A stretch of 64,000 nucleotides of DNA from Paulownia fortunei. Its lineage: Eukaryota; Streptophyta; Magnoliopsida; Lamiales; Paulowniaceae. Below, one piece after another: positions 40,163 through 51,040 of the stretch. The stretch covers positions 21,896,673 through 21,960,672 of the forward strand of contig CM033115.1 of the NCBI GenBank assembly GCA_019321725.1. The letters are read 5' to 3'. The position numbers and the translations under genes are program-made. Each line of letters starts with the position of its first letter. Positions within the stretch are counted from its first letter, which is position 1. The notes under the pieces are model-generated. The model saw nothing but the letters and a program-made list of their open reading frames with translations, did no database searches and was not told where the DNA came from.

Positions 40163-42734
40163 AGGTCAAAAAATGCTCAATGTAAATTAATTCTTAGAAA
40201 AGTGAAGCAACCTTACTGCATGCAACTTCATCTTTTGCTCATTAATCTGCATCAAGATTCATCATCTGCTCTATCTTGCAATTCTATCTTGCTCAGTTTT
40301 GATAGGTGGTTACTTTGATTAGGATGAAGAAAGACTTCGCGTCATGTATGAGAAGCAGTGCAAGAGGCTAAAAATCTTAGATGAGGAAGGAGCCGAGTCT
40401 AGCAAGATTTATGCCGCTCAAGCTTCTACCAGAAGATTATTAACAAAGCTCGATGTTAGTATTAAAGCAATTGATGTCATTTCAAGCAGGATACACAAAT
40501 TGAGGGATGAAGAATTGCAGCCAAAGGTTGCTGCATTGATTCACGGGTATGAAAATCTTGGTGTCTGCTCTTTCCTTATACTTCATATAATCAACTGCAT
40601 GGATATTATTGCTACAGTCATTTCTTTTTTTGAAACTCTGCTGACTACATTGAGCTGTTCGAATCTAGTACAATATAAAGCATGTTACGCTCTGCCCTTG
40701 TGTATGCTTTCTACGATCATGGACAATTCTTCTGTGTATATTGTTCTACTAATGCACTTGTCCTTTTGTTGAAGTGCTGAACACTGCCCTCATCTAGGAT
40801 GCATGCTATACTTTGTTAAATAGGAAAAGAAGTGCATCCTTTGACATGCAAAAATTAACATGGTTACTATTCGGCATGAAAAAACTGAGAAGAACGTTTG
40901 CAATATGAAGGTGCTTCCTTTTCTCCCCTAAGAAAAGATTTGTTGAAGTGATGAGGGTGGTTAATTATCTTTTTAAGTCTTATATAGGGGCTGATACTCA
41001 TTAGCTTTTCAGATAGTAGGATCATAAGACTATAATATCTGAATGGGTGTTACAATAACCATTATGAACATGTCTACACTGGCATTTTAAGATATGATTG
41101 AATCCTGCATACGAACTCAGGAGGGACAAATGGCTAATTTCTCCCTTTCCTGATGGTGTTGTGAAGGTGCTAATTACAGATGGGTCTTGTATCAATGGAT
41201 TGGCCATAAAACCTTTAACCTTAGGATAATGAAAGTACTTTTTCTGACTTTGTTTAGCTGGCTGAGCTGTTGGATGCAATGAAAGCTGGGTTTTGTAATG
41301 ATATATCCCAATCATGGACATTTTCCAACTACTAATCATTGAAGTCATTCATATTATTCCAACTACTAATCATTGAAGTCATTCATATTATTTCACATAT
41401 TCAGCATTATTGGTTTAACTGAAATAAAAGTTTTCCTGACAATTTATTTTTTGATCCTAGTAAGAGTTTGGTAGAGCTCATAACTGGCGGTTTTGAATTA
41501 CCTTTGCAGTGAACAACCTGATATTTCCTTATTTTTCTGTGTTTGTTCCCTTCACATTATATTTATTTACTTAAGGGATTAAAATTATATTCTTTATTCA
41601 TTTTGAAGTAGAATGTGCCTGATTTGTCATGATTTTGCTTCCAGACCTACTAAGGCCGAACAGCTTCCCGGCACACTTGCTATATCTACTAAAAGTCAGT
41701 TGGTTTCTTCCTTGAACCCAATGCTCAACTTGATTTGCCTTATATTTCCCCTTTCAATGCATGATGAGATATACATTCTCGTAGTTCAGTTATTCAAACT
41801 GAAGGCATTATGAACTGATCTTTTCATGCACTTACAAATAGCCCTAGTTACACTCTTCTACTTTTTGCTTCAAAAAATATAATGAAATGTGGAACTCGTT
41901 GCTTATCTCTCTATTCAATGGTGTCTTAATCCATAGGCTGATCAGAATGTGGAAGGCAATGCTCAAGTGCCATCAAAAGCAGTTTCAAGCTATCATGGAG
42001 AGTAAAATGCGAAAGCTCAAAGTGAACACTGGTCTCCAAGCAGATTCGAGCTCGAGGGCCACCACTGGGCTTGAAAAGGAGCTTCATGCATGGTGTCACC
42101 ATTTTAATGATTGGATTGGCTTTCAAAAGTCTTATGTTGAATCCTTGAATGGGTGGCTTCTGCAGTGTCTTCAATATGAACCAGAAGACACTCCTGATGG
42201 ACCAGTTCCCTACTCCCCGGCCAGCTTGGAGCTCCTCCCATTTTTATAATTTGCAATGATTGGCACCAAGCAATGGAAGCCATCTCCGAGGGGAGGGTGG
42301 CAAATGCAATGAATGCCTTTGCAACTAGCTTACAGCAGGTATGGGAAAAACAAGATGAGGAGGACCGTCAAAGGCTTAAAGCAGAATATCTTTCAAAGGA
42401 TTATGAGAAACTGCTCAGAACACGTCGTATGGAGAGGGGGAAAATGGAGCATGAACAAGATGCAATGTCAGACAAAACTGGTTTGTCTGTAGTTCCATCA
42501 GATACTGGAGTGTTGCAATTGGATGATCTAAAGTTGAATTTGGATTCTTTGAGGCAGAGATTGGCTGAAGAGAGAAAAAAGCATAAGGATGCTATGAAAT
42601 TAGTGCACAATGCAGCTTCTAGTAGTTTACAAGGAGGCCTAGTTCCGATTTTTAAGGCATTGGAGAACTTCACTTCTGAAGCTCTGAAAGCACACGAACA
42701 TGTTAGGTTACAGCATCCTCGGCAAAGCTTATAG
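36927..42734 (+). CDS. DUF630/DUF632 (NRG2/REL2-type) protein, one-base frameshift in last exon
   Basis: Plant-specific family that includes NITRATE REGULATORY GENE2 and rice REL2; its biochemical function is unclear. Exons: 36927-38673, 39477-39691, 40323-40546 and 41937-42734. The start MGCSGSK gives an N-myristoylation-type glycine. DUF630 covers about residues 1-60. A low-complexity middle follows, with a His-rich block and repeated SSRSVP units. DUF632 starts near IRDLREVMAEIRDDF and includes LSSTLDKLYAWEKKLYKEVK, RIHKLRDEELQPKV and SKDYEKLLRTRRMERGKM. The intron after exon 2 has a GC donor. In exon 4 the frame breaks at the C run 42215-42218: as written the protein stops at 42247-42249 (832 residues), while one more base restores the family text to 42734 (about 994 residues). 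The break may be a sequencing error or a real truncation. Confidence 0.88.
41324..41393. repeat. ~35-bp tandem duplication
   Basis: CCAACTACTAATCATTGAAG and the bases following it occur twice in succession in the third intron of the DUF632 gene. The duplication has no effect on coding sequence. Confidence 0.8.
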
Positions 42735-43754
42735 AGAATATAGTTGCTTTAACAGTAAAGGTCCTGCACTATCAGGTTTGAAAGGAAATCAAGAATTTCA
42801 ACAGTCATAGGATATATAATTATCCAACTATGGCATATAGAGATAGAAGGATTTTTGTAGCTACATATGAGGCAACTTAGGTTAGTTGAGGGTGTGACAG
42901 TCTAAGATGGTTCTCTTTCACTTAAGAGTGAGAACACTCAACAAACACAAGACATCCAAGGTTCAAATCTGTTTGAGATTTTCCTCAGAAAGGAAGCATC
43001 AAAGACCTTGTAGCAACCAAGAAGCTAAAAGATGTGAACTGAGAGACAGAGCTACGAGAGCTAAATTGTACCATTAAGAGGGCTGCATATGTGCTTCTTG
43101 ACCCGACGAAGGGTGGCAGAAGGTTAGTGTTCAATACCCTCTAGAAGTGAAATGGTAGAATTTTGTACAGAGATTCATTTATTTGTTGATTGGGTATGTA
43201 GTTGGCTGAAGCTTTGTTAATTGATTGGTCACTGGGCTAATAATATTTTTGTTTATTTTAGGGATAGTCAAAAGGTGATCTTAGTTCAGTTGGGTACCAA
43301 GAATCAAAATTATTACCATGAGGTTTATAATGATAGCTTTCTTGATGCTTTCATTTGTTTTAGGATCCACAATCCATATGGTCTGTTCATGTTATTATTA
43401 TTTATGTCTGTGTAGAACTACTTAACTACTGCACTGTTTCTTGCTCCATAATCTCAACTGCACATCTCAGTTTGCTTAGGTTGGTTATAACAATGTAACG
43501 ACACTGCATCTGAAACGCTAGCAACTAAAGAATGTTTAAGAATTTTCTTTAGTCTTGTAAGTAATGCGTTGCACCATGAACTTTTTTGGTTATATGCATT
43601 CAAAAAACAGGTGAAAAAGAACAGTTGTAGAAAATATTATATGCATTGCTATCCGAGTCAAGAGACCAAATACATAAAAAGAGTCCTCAGCTATGGCTTA
43701 TTATACTGGTAATATTATCCATTTTTTTTTTAACTTGTTTCACCGGTGATTGGA
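42735..43754. other. Convergent intergenic region
   Basis: This spacer separates the 3' ends of the DUF632 gene (+) and the DOG1-like gene (-) and should hold both 3' UTRs. No conserved ORF was recognised. Confidence 0.6.
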
Positions 43755-44555
43755 TTATGAAACAGCTTGGATATTGGCTTGCCTCTCTTCTTTCTCCTTC
43801 CCCCAGTCATGTAGTCTCAGTTGCAACGCTGCAGCGGCGATCAAGAAGTGGACAGCCTGGATTGGAGACAAAATGTGGACAACACCCTTGAGTGTTCTCA
43901 GCCTCAGATCATCAGCACTTTGCAAAATCATCTGGAAGCCTTCCTCCTTGGGCTTCAGAATTGAGTCGACTCGATCTATGTCAATGCTATTGCTCTCTTC
44001 ATCCATTCGAGTTGAGTCACTCACATCATGGCTCAGCTCAACCATCTCCACGTCCGCCACTCTCTCTTGCTGCTTAGCCACCTTTTCAGTTATCTCCCTC
44101 TCTTCCTGGATGGTGCTTCTCTGCAACTTGTCTATCTGGCCGAGTTGGTCCGACGACAAATCGCCCAAATCACCGGTTTCGACGCCCTTTACCAACTCGG
44201 AAAACTTGGCCTCGAATTGCAACCCGGATTTGGAGTAGAGGATGTGAAACGCCGTGGTGGGCCTCCATCCACCAACCCAAAGGAAAGCATCCTCTAGGGG
44301 ACTATTCCATGGGGGTGACAATAGGATAAAAACATCTGTTTTGGCCCATTTTGCTTTGATCCTATAATACTCTTCGTAGTGGGCTATCACACGATCGACT
44401 AAGCCACACAAGGATGGATCTGTTAGAGGTGGTTGTGAAGTTTTGGATGCAGTGATGAGGTCGTGGAGTTGGTGGTTTTGCTCATCTTTCCAGTTTACGT
44501 AGAATTCTTGAAAGTTTTCTTGGTCCACTGTCCCATTTTCAGATGTCGATGCCAT
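43755..44555 (-). CDS. DOG1-domain (DELAY OF GERMINATION 1-like) protein
   Basis: Single-exon gene of 266 residues. The DOG1 domain, shared with TGA bZIP factors but here without a bZIP region, fills most of the protein. Visible landmarks are FQEFYVNWKDEQNHQLHDL near the N-terminus, FILLSPPWNSPLEDAFLWVGGWRPT in the middle, and LRTLKGVVHILSPIQAVHFL followed by LQLRLHDWGKEKE at the end. DOG1 itself promotes seed dormancy through ABA signalling with PP2C phosphatases; for DOG1-like paralogues the role is often unknown, so the function here is inference. The ATG at 44555 was chosen over an in-frame ATG at 44696 because a TATA-like TATATAA overlaps that upstream position. A long (CA)n tract lies about 30 bases before the chosen start. 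Confidence 0.9.
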   Translation of the reverse strand: MASTSENGTVDQENFQEFYVNWKDEQNHQLHDLITASKTSQPPLTDPSLCGLVDRVIAHYEEYYRIKAKWAKTDVFILLSPPWNSPLEDAFLWVGGWRPTTAFHILYSKSGLQFEAKFSELVKGVETGDLGDLSSDQLGQIDKLQRSTIQEEREITEKVAKQQERVADVEMVELSHDVSDSTRMDEESNSIDIDRVDSILKPKEEGFQMILQSADDLRLRTLKGVVHILSPIQAVHFLIAAAALQLRLHDWGKEKEERQANIQAVS

Positions 44556-44584
44556 GTTACTTTGTGCGAGTGCCAGGGGTGTAG

Positions 44585-44611
44585 GTGTGTGTGTGTGTGT
44601 GTGTGTGTGTG
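44585..44611. repeat. (GT)n microsatellite in the DOG1-like 5' leader
   Basis: On the coding (minus) strand this reads as (CA)n, about 30 bases upstream of the ATG. It falls between the TATA-like element and the start codon, so it is probably transcribed. Confidence 0.9.
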
Positions 44612-44696
44612 ATATTGGAGAAACAGAGTAATTTATGGGCAGTGTTCGAGCAGAAAAGTTTATGGACGCAAGCAGACTTAGAGGATATAGATGCAT

Positions 44697-44703
44697 TATA
44701 TAT
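44697..44703 (-). promoter_or_regulatory. TATA-like box of DOG1-like gene
   Basis: TATATAA on the minus strand, about 140 bases upstream of the ATG at 44555. It would place transcription start near 44665-44672, giving a leader of roughly 110 bases that includes the (CA)n tract. Confidence 0.5.
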
Positions 44704-46660
44704 GCTTAGATAGGACAAAACACCATGAAATAAATCTCTCCCCCTCTATCTCTAAATATGTATATAATATATATATATATGTATATATATGGAGGTGGGA
44801 AGTAAAGACTAGCATGATAGATACAAAAGGCTACTGAGTTTTTGATGTGGCATAGATAATCACTCATTAGTCATTTCTTCCCAAGTTTCCAAAATTTTTC
44901 AGAATGTTGGCTTTCACTTTAACAAAGTTTTTTTGACAACAACTAATAAAATGGTCCCCGATAATACAATATATTTGTTTGATATGTACACAACAAATTT
45001 TTAAATTCCAAATGTGCAATATTAATAGTGATAATATGACACTATTGTTTCTATGTTTAAAATTATAAAATCATTCGAGTGCGTATTTTTTCAACAAATG
45101 GACATTTTAAAGTATTATTATATATGAAACAAAAAACAGAGACTAATCAATACACCATTTCCTGTTTGGACATTGCTGCAAAGAAGTAAGATTAACGACG
45201 TTAGTGGGACGAAATGTGTGGCCGATGGAGTTGAATTTCGAGTCCCAATGGTCTGCGTAGGAGCATTTACGAGGATTTTGAAATCCAATTATATGTTCGT
45301 GATACACAAAAATCATTATTATATACGTCATAGGATTACTATTATGGGCGAGTTTTTAACCCGACCTGCATTATCAAGTGTGCGACAATGTTGCCCACAC
45401 CGATAAGTCTGACAATGTTGCCCACAAAATTGTACATAATGGAGAATTTTAGGCTAAAAATTTTATATTCATAAAAATAATATTTTTGTACTTATTTGAA
45501 TAACATTCAATTAATATGAGTTATTATTTAATTATCATATTAAATTTGAAATTCACTTAATATTATGTGAAATTTCTAACGTTAAATATTTAGTCAAATC
45601 CAACAATCTAAGACAATTGCTTATAAATTCGAATCCTCTGCGCTTAATTCTTTTATTTGGCAGTTCTAATTGCTTTTTACGTTCACATTTTGAGGTTATC
45701 AACTATCAAGTGCCAAACGATTAAGAAGGTGTTACAATCTCCAAAACTTAGTGACAACCCCTTGAAAGAACTGTGAAGGCAAATTTTGATTGGGGAATTT
45801 CTTTTAAAAAAAAAAATTGTTTCGCAGGCACATTACTTAGCGCAAAATGCTATAGGATCAATGATTGGTCTTAATTAGCTAAATACGTAATATAAAAACA
45901 TTAATATTTAATATGTATGATTATATTAAAGATTTTTATTTTTACTTGTAGTAGAAAACTCGACAAGATGATATACGAATTCATAAATATATGAATACAT
46001 AAAAATATAGAAAAATTGACTTATTTTATATGTGTATAGTTTGTACTCAGATAAATAGTTATGACATTAGGCAATATAAATATATAAGAACAATTAGTAT
46101 CTTCAAGAATTGTTGAAATGGTATCTTTTAGTTGTATTATATTCAGTTAATACTTATAAAATATTGTAATACAATTTTTAGATTTCAAACAAAAACTATT
46201 AATCATTTGTAAAGATGAAGTTCTCTATTACTCATCATATATAACACGAAACACGTATTTTAAACATTTCAAATTAAAAGTACAAGCACTTTTCCTTAAG
46301 TGTTAGAATGTATAAGGAAAACAAGAATATTTTTATTCATTCGTACGTATGTATTAGACTAATATAATACAAATATTTACTAAAAAATGCACTGACAATT
46401 GTCCCCAAAATGTCATCATGTGTTAATCTTTGACGATATTCCTTTTTAAAGTAACCAAATTATTATTATTTCTTTGTAAAAAAAATAAATAAATAAGACC
46501 TGGTGCATGAGTAATTGAAGTCTTAAGACCTCTCTTTTGAATAATATTCCAGTAAAAGCCTGTTACATACTCTCACTGTCATTAATCTTAGTTGCAGTCG
46601 TTGTGCATTATACAACAAGTAAAAACATACAGATAACTAAAAAAATTTCTAGTATTATAT
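44704..46660. other. AT-rich intergenic region
   Basis: The sequence has TA-type simple repeats at about 44760-44790 and long AT-rich stretches. It includes the distal DOG1-like promoter and the 3' flank of the response regulator. No conserved ORF was recognised. Confidence 0.6.
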
Positions 46661-49068
46661 CTAGGAAACAGGCAATTCTTGGACACGGGGCCTTCTGTCC
46701 GAGAGATCCGATGATGTTGTCAAGGTTGCCTTCCTCTTGTTAGTATTACTGCAGTTCTTATCATTTTCGTTGTCTTCTTTATTAGTGTTGTTAGTCTTTT
46801 CAATGTTGCAGATGGAACTGTCATCAAGGGTAGTTTCATGACAAGGATGGTTAATGGTATTCAGGAGATTTGAATGAAGTTTCCTTAAATCTGATAGTTT
46901 CACAGGTTTCAACAAGAATTCTTCAGCTCCTCCCTCCAAACACCTGTTTACAATATTCAAACAAATACACCGAATATTTTCGATTAATCTACGAGTAAAA
47001 ATAATTTTATTCAGGCTGTAATAGATGAGGTTGCTCGAGATCAAGTGAATTTTAGGTACGGTTGTTCAAACTTCCTTCAGTATTTCAAAAGTAAAGATTA
47101 ACTTACTTCGAACTTGAATTAGTTTTTTAGCAGTTACATTGTATTTAATAAACTATCAAGAGTCGAAATTAAACTAAGACAAGCACAAGTGGAATCCATA
47201 TTACACACAGTGGATGGTACACTAGTATACACGGAGTGTCTAATTTTGAAAAAATGTATAATGGGTGCAATATTTACAAGATCGACACATATGTAAAACA
47301 CATCTTTCATAAATATCCTGTGGCGCCACTAATCAATTTTTTTGAAAAATAAAATGTAAATCACTCGAGAAATAATTTTTAAAGGGACAAAAAGATAGAG
47401 TTTACATACATGTTGATTCTTGATGGTACATTCTCGGATGACATAACCACAACTGGGACATCTTTCCAAGAAGAGTCCTGCAGAAAATTTATGCCCATTT
47501 TGAGAAACAATTTAAAACAGAAATTATATATGAACGCTAGCAAATTGATAATAAGGTCATGTTAATTTGGAGAGGCTAACCTTGATTCTTTTTAGCAAAT
47601 CGTAACCACTGATTCCTGGCATGCTATAATCTGTCATGATTAGGTTAACTTTTGATCCCTGCAAGTTAATCTAATATTAGCCCGAATTTTGAAAAAAAAA
47701 AAAAGGATTAATGTAATATTTAATAGAAACAAACTTAATTAATTTAATCCAGCTTTGTTTGCATGTGTGTGAGGAGTGAAGATTAAAACTTAATTACATT
47801 TTTATGATAGCTATTATGTTATTACTAGTGTTAAATCTTTTTAAAGAAAGTTGTGACTGATGTGTAGGTCAAATTTCAAACACAGAAATTTACTACAGCA
47901 ATTAATTTTTTTTTTTTAAAAAGTGCAGCTTTAAGTTTTAAAAGCTGAAGAATTTTACCAACTTTAACTTTTACTAGTTTTGGTACGTTAACTGTGCGCA
48001 TTTTTAATCCTTCAATCATGGACTGCAACCTCTTTTAGAAGTAGAAAAACCCAAAAAAAGTTTTGATCTCTGCCATTTGAATAGTACCACAATAAATTAA
48101 TTATTAACCTAATTTTTTTCCTATTTTAATTGTTATTACAAAATTAATCCCCTACGTTTAAGGCCATTTTTCTCAGTAAACTGATGAATAGTTAACCTTT
48201 CATTAATATGAAAAACTATATGTGGAATTCTCAACACCATGCAACTCCAAAAATGTGAGATTAATCTTAATTATCTTTCAAAAAAAAAATAAAAAAATGC
48301 AGTCTTACTACTTCACTAAATATATAGTATTAATTATATTTCAATATTTATTTCTCATTCTTGGATAGATCTTAGCTTAAATAATTAGATATAGAATTGG
48401 ACCAGCAGCTGGAAGAAAAATAGAAGAATCCAAATTATGGAAAGCCAATCCCACCAACAGCAATAAGTCCTATGTACTTATGTTGTTGGATGCTCAAAAA
48501 TGAAACTTTGAAGTTGGAATATACAAGAAAAGTTCCATTCAGAATTTGAAATTCTGTGGCCTGCATTCTTGTTTTTACTAAACAACACAGTATCAAAATT
48601 CAGTTGCTTACCTCTTGCTGAGGTGACTTTGATGAAGATGCACAAGAAATTGTTGTGGATGATGATGGTGGCGACGATCTTTCATATTCATTCTCTTCAA
48701 TGTCTAGCAACCCCAGATATTCTAGAGCCTTATCTCCAGAATCCACACATGTAACTGCATCATAATTTTATGCTCAAGCCAAGATTCAAGAATATATATA
48801 TATATATATACATACAGTATAGTGATAAAATTTACTATCCCATCGATCAAGAGATGCAATAATTTTCTTGTCGGAAAATTCTAGTTCAGACCCGATTTGG
48901 ATTAGAATTTTCTCGGTTTCTGTAATACGTACCTTGGTAAGAAGAAACTGTGAGGAGCCTCTCCAAGAGCTTTCTGTCAATATGACTATCATCCACAGCC
49001 AACACATGAAAAGGCTGCTTTTCTTCATGCTGTTCACTTGTGCAATCAGCTGCTGAATCCAAATCCAT
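46661..49068 (-). CDS. Type-A two-component response regulator (ARR8/ARR9-like)
   Basis: Negative regulator of cytokinin signalling that receives phosphate from histidine phosphotransfer proteins. Five exons in coding order: 49068-48933, 48754-48612, 47658-47581, 47477-47410 and 46943-46661, with consistent phases, giving 235 residues. The receiver domain has the acidic pair in [15 protein letters not shown] (D26, D27), the phospho-acceptor in [16 protein letters not shown] (D103) and the conserved Lys in [13 protein letters not shown] (K154). A Ser/Pro-rich loop (about 62-93) splits the receiver, as in ARR3/4/8/9-type proteins. The C-terminus (about 165-235) is short, Asn/Lys/Asp-rich and lacks the Myb-like GARP domain of type-B regulators. 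The first intron borders and the split Met codon at exon 4/5 join cleanly. Exact orthology among type-A members is not decided. Confidence 0.93.
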
Positions 49069-49158
49069 CAGACCAACCAATTAATTATTCAAGAATTAAA
49101 TGTAAATGGTTTAAGGTGATGAGAGAGTCGCTTGAGATTTCTTCTTCTTTGTGATCAA

Positions 49159-49180
49159 GTGTGTGTGTGTGTGTGTGTGT
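49159..49180. repeat. (GT)n microsatellite upstream of the response regulator
   Basis: It reads (CA)n on the coding strand and ends about 90 bases before the ATG at 49068. It probably lies in the 5' UTR or core promoter. Confidence 0.9.
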
Positions 49181-50729
49181 ATGGAGGTTTGGGTGCTGTA
49201 GAGTCCGCAGGTTTTTATTGAGTAGTTGAGAAGCAAAATCTGCGTGTGCAGAACATGTTATGTATTGTGTTTATTACTACACACACAAAAACAACAATAG
49301 ATGGTGAGTGATCTTTCTCACTAGATTCTCTTTTGGACACCCCTGTTGGTACAACTACTCATGCTGCCATCCTCCACCTATGGCCCCACCAATCTTTCTA
49401 TCCTTTTTTTTTTTTTTTAATTATAAAAATTTTCTATAATACAATGTTTAAAATTATATTCGAATGTGTTTGTTTGATATATGTTTTTATTTTTATTTTT
49501 TTATTTTTGTAATCGAGGAGTTAAGAATTTAAATTGAAGAATGCGTGCTAAGTATGTAAACATGACTCTATGACTCTGCTACTAAAAGTATGATTAAAAA
49601 AAAAAAAAAGAAGTTAAGTTCTATTGGTAAATCCTAAAGGATCTTAGGATTCATTTTCAAGAAAATTCCAGGGAGATGTCTGTGCTCATTTTTGTCTAAA
49701 TAATAGAATCAAAAGTCTGATTTGGGGGAGATCCCAATTTCATGACTTTGAAACGTGATTGACTACCAAATTAATGTATTGCTTGGATGTTACATATATG
49801 TCTATATATATTATATTTATATATGTATACCTTTTGACCTTTTCACTCTTTTGGTTTCTTTTAATTAATTAATTCTTAATGGCACTTTAATTCACAGCAC
49901 CAGCTTTGCCCACCAAGAATGGGTGAGATTGCATATATCATAACTAACTAATAGTGTTTGGCAACAAACAATCATAGCTCCACACTATTCTACAAATTTT
50001 TCCACCTAATTAATTACATAAAAAAATATATATATATTTTACCCTTGAGTAATTTTCATGTTTTGCTAAGTTTCAATTTCTTGTGGAAAGAAAGAAAATA
50101 GGACCACCAAAGTAGAAATTGAGACCTTTTTTGACTATGAGGTCTTACACTCATGTTTGAACCACTTGTGGGCTACATACTTGTATTCTAGGTCTTTAGC
50201 CTATTATTGTGGAGTAGATTTAATTATTGTGTACTATTCATTATTACTACTTTCATATACAAATATATATATATATATGAATGTAAATATATAATAAAAT
50301 ATATATGAATATATATTATGGAATATAACATCTGTATATATATAATAAAATATATATTAATATATATATTATGGAATATAACATTTATAATATATATATA
50401 TATATTATCATGATGGTGCTCAAAAAACAAAGCCTAGCTATGAAATTGACCCTATGCTATGAAATGATAATAGAAAATTGTAATTGGAAGTTCAATTAAG
50501 AGGAGGGTCCGTGCATCAATACTTTTCTTGAAATAGTGGGGACATAATTTAGATAGCTTGAGGGGTGAGAATTAATTAGTAGAACATGGGAAACTAATTG
50601 ACAATATATCAAACTTAACCATTTTTAAAGTCAATCTCGGAGCATTGATGAGCATTAATGAGTTTTGCTGCTTTTTTAGATGAATTTTAATTTGCACAGG
50701 TACATTCGTATCTTAAAAAATCTATACCC

Positions 50730-50767
<38 letters not shown>

Positions 50768-50798
50768 ATAGGTTTTTAAAAATTATAAAGGTTTTCTA
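49181..50798. other. Upstream region of response regulator, AT-rich spacer
   Basis: The proximal few hundred bases should hold the response-regulator promoter. Further out the sequence turns into TA-rich simple repeats (about 50260-50405) and a TA-to-GT compound microsatellite (about 50730-50768). No conserved ORF was recognised. Confidence 0.5.
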
Positions 50799-51040
50799 TT
50801 TCATAGTATTTACTCATAATTAACTAGAAATGAAGATCCATATTATCATATAAGCTTCACTAAAAAATCATAAAATTAAATCAATATTTACATTTTTTTA
50901 TGACATATATATATATATATTTCATAGTATTTACTCATAATTAACTAGAAATGAAGATCCATATTATCATATAAGCTTCACTAAAAAATCATAAAATTAA
51001 ATCAATATTTACATTTTTTTATGACATATATATATATATT
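50799..51040. repeat. 131-bp tandem duplication, near identical
   Basis: Two copies start at about 50800 and 50931. Each begins TTCATAGTATTTACTCATAA and closes with a TGACATATATATATAT run. The copies are essentially identical apart from the length of the TA run, which suggests a recent event mediated by the TA repeats. Confidence 0.9.

Noticed and set aside
44556..44696. In-frame N-terminal extension of the DOG1-like protein from an ATG at 44696
   Set aside because: It would translate the CA repeat as His-Thr repeats, has no family support, and the ATG overlaps the probable TATA box.
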